DNA from: UBA6614 sp002433235
Lineage (GTDB): Bacteria > Verrucomicrobiota > Verrucomicrobiia > Limisphaerales > UBA1100
Direction: 5' to 3'
Length of the DNA: 9,830 nt
Assembly: GCA_002433235.1 (NCBI GenBank)
Contig: DJHS01000069.1
Coordinates: 1 to 9,830 of the forward strand
Both the position numbers and the translations under genes were made by a program. The notes beneath the pieces are model-generated. The model was not told the origin of the DNA, made no database searches, and was given only the letters and a program-made list of their open reading frames with translations. Every line of letters begins with the position of its first letter. Within the stretch, counting starts at the first letter, position 1. Below, in pieces: positions 6,263 to 9,830 of this stretch.

Positions 6263-9199
6263 ATGAAGACGACTCGTATTTTTTTTCTTTTTTCATGCCT
6301 GCCCGTGATGGTTTTGAACGGCGCGGAGGCGTTGCCGGCAAAGGTTGATTATGTGCGCGATATCAAGCCGATCCTCTCGAACAACTGCTACGCCTGCCAC
6401 GGGCCGGATGCGAAGCAGGTGAAGGCGGGACTGCGGTTGGATTCGTTCCGGAATGCATCAAAGGAATTGAAGAGTGGTGAGCGGGCGCTTGTGCCAAAGG
6501 ATTTGGAGGAAAGTGCATTGGTTTATCGCATCACGGCGGAGGACGCAGAAGAGCGAATGCCTCCGGCGGACTCGAACAAGCAGTTGACTGCGCGGCAGAT
6601 TGCTTTGCTCAAGAAATGGGTGGAGCAGGGCGGCGAATACGCCAAGCACTGGGCGTACGCAACGCCAAAGAAGGTGGCGCCTCCAAAGGGGGAGCAGAAG
6701 GGTTTTACGCGAAACGACATCGACCGGTTTGTTCTCGCTCGACTCAAGACGAATGGCTTTACGCCCAGCAAGGAGGCCGACCGGCGCACATTGATCAGGC
6801 GCCTTTCGTTTGACCTCACGGGACTGCCGCCAACTTGGGAGCAGGTTGAGGCCTTTGTGAATGACAAGGCACCCGACGCCTATGAAAAGCTTGTGGATCG
6901 CCTGCTGGGCAGTTCGCATTACGGTGAACGTATGGCGGTGTACTGGCTGGACATGGTGCGCTACGCGGACACGATCGGTTACCATTCGGACAACCATGAG
7001 ACAAAGCCGCTCTATCGCGAATACGTCATCGATTCCTTCAACCAAAACAAGACGTATGACAAGTTCACGCGTGAGCAGATTGCCGGTGATCTCATCAAGA
7101 ATCGCACTGGTTCGCAGCTCATTGCCTCCGGTTACAATCGTCTGAACATGAACACGCGCGAGGGTGGTTCGCAGCCCAAGGAATACACCGCCAAGTATCT
7201 CGCCGACCGCGTGCGCAACACGTCCACGGTTTGGATGGCCACCACTCTGGGTTGCAGCGAGTGTCACGATCACAAGTTCGATCCCTTCACGGCCAAGGAT
7301 TTTTACAGCTTCGGCGCGTTCTTTGCCGATCTGCAGGAAACACCGGTTGGCGCGCAAAAAGCCATCAAGGTGCCGTTGCCGCGTGACGAGAAAAAACTCG
7401 CCGGCATCGACTCTGAAATTGCGAAGTTGGAAAGACAACTGGCATCCGTAGATGTCGCCGCCGGCCAAACCAAATGGGAGGCCGCCCAGAAGGCGGCCGT
7501 GGCAAATTCACTGGCGCTTTCGCCTTGGAAGAGAATCGGACCCTTTGGCGCCGGCAACTTTGATGAGGCCCACGCCAAGGCGTTCATCAACGAAACCGCC
7601 GTGGACCTCAAAAAAGAATACGGAAAACTCAAGTGGGTGGATGCCAAGAATTATGTGGATGGCAAGGTGCACACGCTCACTGGCGCGAACAGCGCGCACT
7701 ACTTTTTCCGCACCATCCAATCCGGATCCGCAAGGCAGCTTGAATTGTCGCTCGGCAGTGACGACAGCTTCCGAATCTGGCTCAACGGTAAACTGGTATC
7801 CGACAAGAAAGTAAGCCGTGGTGTTGCGCCGGACCAGGATAAGGTGAATGTGAATCTCGTGAAAGGTGAGAACCAACTCCTGCTCAAAGTCGCCAACGGC
7901 GGTGGCGGTTACGGGTTTTACTTTAAGGCCAATCAAGTGACACTGCCGGCCACAGTGCTCGCCGCCCTCAAGGTCGATCCATCCATCCGGACAAGGACAC
8001 AAAAGTCCGCCATCTCCGCGCACTACCGCACCATTGCGCCAGAATTGACAGAAATTCGTCAGAAGATCAAAGACAAGCAAGCTGAGAAGGCCAACGCCAT
8101 CAACGCCAACCCCACCGCGCTCGTATCCGTGAGTATGACCAACCCCCGCATGGTGCGCGTGTTGCCGCGCGGCAATTGGCTGGATGATTCCGGCGAACAA
8201 GTGCAGCCGGCGGTGCCGGGCTTCCTGCAGTTCGGCAAAGCGCCCGAGGGCCGCGCGAGCCGCTTGGATCTCGCCGAGTGGATTGTGTCCAAGGACAACC
8301 CGCTCACCGCGCGCGTGTTCGTCAACCGCCTGTGGGCGATGTTCCACGGGCGCGGGCTGGCCACGCCGCTGGATGATTTCGGCTCGCAGGGCACGCCGCC
8401 CACGCACCCCGCGCTGCTCGATTGGCTCGCCATTGAGTTCATGGAAAAGGGTTGGGATGTGAAACACATGGTCAAGCTCATGGTCAGCAGCGGCACCTAT
8501 CGCCAAAGCTCCGTAGCGCCGAAGGCTGTGACAGACGAAGATCCCTACAACCTTTGGCTCGCGCGGCAGGGACGCTGGCGGCTCGAGGCCGAGATGGTGC
8601 GCGACAACGCGTTGGCCGTCAGCGGACTGCTCGTCAAGACCATCGGCGGCGCGAGCGCCAAGCCTTATCAACCCGCCGGTTACTGGGCACACCTGAACTT
8701 TCCCAAGCGCAGTTGGAAAGCCGATGCCGGCGACGGCTTGTACCGCCGTGGCCTGTATACCTACTGGTGCCGCACCTTCCTGCATCCCAGCCTTGCCGCC
8801 TTCAACGCACCGAGCCGCGAGGAATGCACTGTCGAGCGCGTGCGCTCCAACACTCCGCAACAGGCGCTGGTGTTGTTGAACGATCCCACCTACGTGGAGG
8901 CCGCCCGCATCTTTGCCGAGCGCATCATCAAGGACGGCGGCAAGACGCCCGCCGCGCGCATCGCCTACGCCTATCAACAGGCCCTGCACCGAGCCCCCAG
9001 CCCCGCCGAGGCTAAAATCCTCACAGGTCTGGCAGACAAACACCTCAAGCATTACCAAACCGATGCCGCCGCCGCAGACGCGCTGTTAAAGAATGGCGCC
9101 AAGATGGCGAATGCGGAATTGAACAAACCTGAGCTCGCCGCGTGGACCTCCATCGCGCGCGTGGTCCTGAACCTTCACGAAAACATCACCCGCAACTAG
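6263..9199 (+). CDS. Exported PSCyt1-DUF1549-DUF1553 cytochrome-like protein with inserted beta domain
   Basis: A 978-residue multidomain protein of the type abundant in Planctomycetota and Verrucomicrobiota. A Sec signal peptide (MKTTRIFFLFSCLPVMVLNGAEA, about 1-23) is followed by a planctomycete cytochrome C domain (PSCyt1, about 28-125) with heme motif CYACH at 42-46, and RMPP at 98-101 whose Met99 is a plausible distal ligand. DUF1549 (PSCyt2) spans about 148-360 (NDIDRFVLARL, FDLTGLPP, and a second heme-type motif CSECH at 331-335 followed by DHKFDPF). A short coiled-coil-like stretch (about 371-395) precedes an inserted beta-rich region (about 416-556; IGPFGAGNFDEAH, SDDSFRIWLNGK, GENQLLLKVANG) resembling PA14/galactose-binding domains. 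DUF1553 (PSD1) covers about 660-930 (NPLTARVFVNRLW, GTPPTHPALLDWLA, SGTYRQSS, NTPQQALVLLNDPTYVEAA). The ATG at 6263 is chosen because it opens the signal peptide; upstream in-frame sequence is mostly N. The DUF1501 gene starts two bases after the stop. Likely periplasmic; function in this family is not firmly established. Confidence 0.95.
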   Translation: MKTTRIFFLFSCLPVMVLNGAEALPAKVDYVRDIKPILSNNCYACHGPDAKQVKAGLRLDSFRNASKELKSGERALVPKDLEESALVYRITAEDAEERMPPADSNKQLTARQIALLKKWVEQGGEYAKHWAYATPKKVAPPKGEQKGFTRNDIDRFVLARLKTNGFTPSKEADRRTLIRRLSFDLTGLPPTWEQVEAFVNDKAPDAYEKLVDRLLGSSHYGERMAVYWLDMVRYADTIGYHSDNHETKPLYREYVIDSFNQNKTYDKFTREQIAGDLIKNRTGSQLIASGYNRLNMNTREGGSQPKEYTAKYLADRVRNTSTVWMATTLGCSECHDHKFDPFTAKDFYSFGAFFADLQETPVGAQKAIKVPLPRDEKKLAGIDSEIAKLERQLASVDVAAGQTKWEAAQKAAVANSLALSPWKRIGPFGAGNFDEAHAKAFINETAVDLKKEYGKLKWVDAKNYVDGKVHTLTGANSAHYFFRTIQSGSARQLELSLGSDDSFRIWLNGKLVSDKKVSRGVAPDQDKVNVNLVKGENQLLLKVANGGGGYGFYFKANQVTLPATVLAALKVDPSIRTRTQKSAISAHYRTIAPELTEIRQKIKDKQAEKANAINANPTALVSVSMTNPRMVRVLPRGNWLDDSGEQVQPAVPGFLQFGKAPEGRASRLDLAEWIVSKDNPLTARVFVNRLWAMFHGRGLATPLDDFGSQGTPPTHPALLDWLAIEFMEKGWDVKHMVKLMVSSGTYRQSSVAPKAVTDEDPYNLWLARQGRWRLEAEMVRDNALAVSGLLVKTIGGASAKPYQPAGYWAHLNFPKRSWKADAGDGLYRRGLYTYWCRTFLHPSLAAFNAPSREECTVERVRSNTPQQALVLLNDPTYVEAARIFAERIIKDGGKTPAARIAYAYQQALHRAPSPAEAKILTGLADKHLKHYQTDAAAADALLKNGAKMANAELNKPELAAWTSIARVVLNLHENITRN

Positions 9200-9201
9200 C
9201 C

Positions 9202-9830
9202 ATGAACCAAATCGATCTCTTCCCCACCGACGTCAGCCGCCGTGCCTTTCTGGGCAAGGCCGGTTTGGGCAGCCTCGGCCTCGCCTCGCTGTTGAATCCC
9301 TCGCTGCTCTCCGCCGCGGACCGGCCGCAGATTGACAAGTGGCCGGGCATCCTCGCCAAGCCGCATCACAAGCCGAAGATCAAGCGGGTGATCCACCTGT
9401 GCATGGCCGGTGGCGCAAGCCATCTGGAGACACTCGATTACAAACCGAAGCTGCGCGAGATGCACGGCAAGCCGATGCCCAAGAGCATCACCGAGGGCCA
9501 GCCGATTGCGCAGCTGCAAGGCAGCCGCAACAACCTGAAATGTCTCGGGCCGCAGCATGACTTCAAAAAATTCGGCAAGTCCGGCCAGCACATTTGCAAT
9601 CTCTTCCCTCACATCGGCAGTGTGGCCGATGACATCGCGATTATCCGCTCGTTGACCACCGACGCGATCAACCATGATCCCGCCCACACGCTGATGAACA
9701 CCGGCACCACCATTAGCGGCCGGCCGAGCATGGGCTCGTGGATGCTCTACGGTCTCGGCGCGGAGACGGAAAACTTGCCCGGCTACTGCGTGCTCATCTC
9801 GCGCGGCGGCGGTCAGGATCAGCCGGTGGC
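9202..9830 (+). CDS. DUF1501 family protein, Tat-exported (5' part; runs off the window)
   Basis: The first 209 codons of a DUF1501 protein, a family distantly related to sulfatases and alkaline phosphatases and usually encoded directly after PSCyt1-DUF1549-DUF1553 genes, as here. The N-terminus carries a twin-arginine signal: SRRAFLGKAGLGSLGLASLL at about 12-31, followed by a likely cleavage site near LSAA (36-39). The mature part begins with IKRVIHLCMAGGASHLETLDYKP, the family's characteristic first strand, then HDFKKFGKSGQHICNLFPHIG, DDIAIIRSLTTDAINHDPAH and RPSMGSWMLYGLG. The conserved His-containing segment NHDPAH (157-162) may belong to a metal-binding site by analogy with sulfatases, but this is not proven. 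The two-base spacing from the previous stop and the lack of a Shine-Dalgarno sequence suggest translational coupling. The usual full length is well over 400 residues, so more than half is missing. Confidence 0.93.
   Translation, partial: MNQIDLFPTDVSRRAFLGKAGLGSLGLASLLNPSLLSAADRPQIDKWPGILAKPHHKPKIKRVIHLCMAGGASHLETLDYKPKLREMHGKPMPKSITEGQPIAQLQGSRNNLKCLGPQHDFKKFGKSGQHICNLFPHIGSVADDIAIIRSLTTDAINHDPAHTLMNTGTTISGRPSMGSWMLYGLGAETENLPGYCVLISRGGGQDQPV

Noticed and set aside
6458..7468. A 336-codon open frame on the minus strand
   Set aside because: It is antisense to the conserved PSCyt1 and DUF1549 domains and its translation shows no domain-like pattern.
7508..9058. A 516-codon open frame on the minus strand
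   Set aside because: It lies wholly within the strongly supported PSCyt1-DUF1549-DUF1553 gene, has no recognisable motifs, and is explained by the high GC content of the sense strand.
1..9830. RNA genes, CRISPR arrays, transposases or attachment sites
   Set aside because: No cloverleaf-like tRNA segments, regularly spaced repeats, transposase motifs or integration-site duplications were recognised by eye on either strand; the only direct repeats are those at contig joins.

Overview
The window looks like a fragment of a Verrucomicrobiota (or possibly Planctomycetota) chromosome, probably a scaffold assembled from a metagenome or single cell. The main clue is the adjacent pair made of a PSCyt1-DUF1549-DUF1553 cytochrome-like protein and a DUF1501 protein, a hallmark of that superphylum. 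Weak or absent Shine-Dalgarno sequences in front of most genes fit as well. All recognised genes are on the + strand. Six runs of N interrupt the sequence, and at several of them the flanks repeat each other, so much of the apparent complexity at 4.2-5.2 kb is probably scaffolding of allelic contigs.

Layout: (1) 6-1102, a short-chain dehydrogenase/reductase (SDR), split by a gap that appears to be spurious; (2) 1112-1173, a long inverted repeat; (3) 1183-2100, a PfkB-family sugar kinase; (4) 2232-4163, an unrecognised 643-residue membrane protein with one N-terminal helix, a large TPR-like soluble region and six C-terminal helices, ending in a terminator-like hairpin; (5) 4216-6071, an exported diheme c-type cytochrome-like protein, broken by three gaps, redundant allelic pieces and one frameshift (about 391 residues when merged); (6) 6263-9199, a 978-residue Sec-exported PSCyt1-DUF1549-DUF1553 protein with two CxxCH motifs and an inserted lectin/PA14-like beta domain; (7) 9202 to the window end, the 5' part of a Tat-exported DUF1501 protein.

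Functional reading: SDR plus sugar kinase suggests intracellular carbohydrate oxidation and phosphorylation, substrate unknown. Genes 6 and 7 are two bases apart and almost certainly co-expressed. Such pairs are widespread in these phyla and are often linked to extracellular polysaccharide use, but their biochemistry is not settled. The most novel part is the unknown seven-helix protein followed by the diheme cytochrome. The pair is visibly AT-richer than its flanks in places, and next to the PSCyt1 protein it gives a run of exported heme-motif proteins that could form an envelope electron-transfer route. That last step is inference. No tRNA, rRNA, CRISPR array or transposase was seen.
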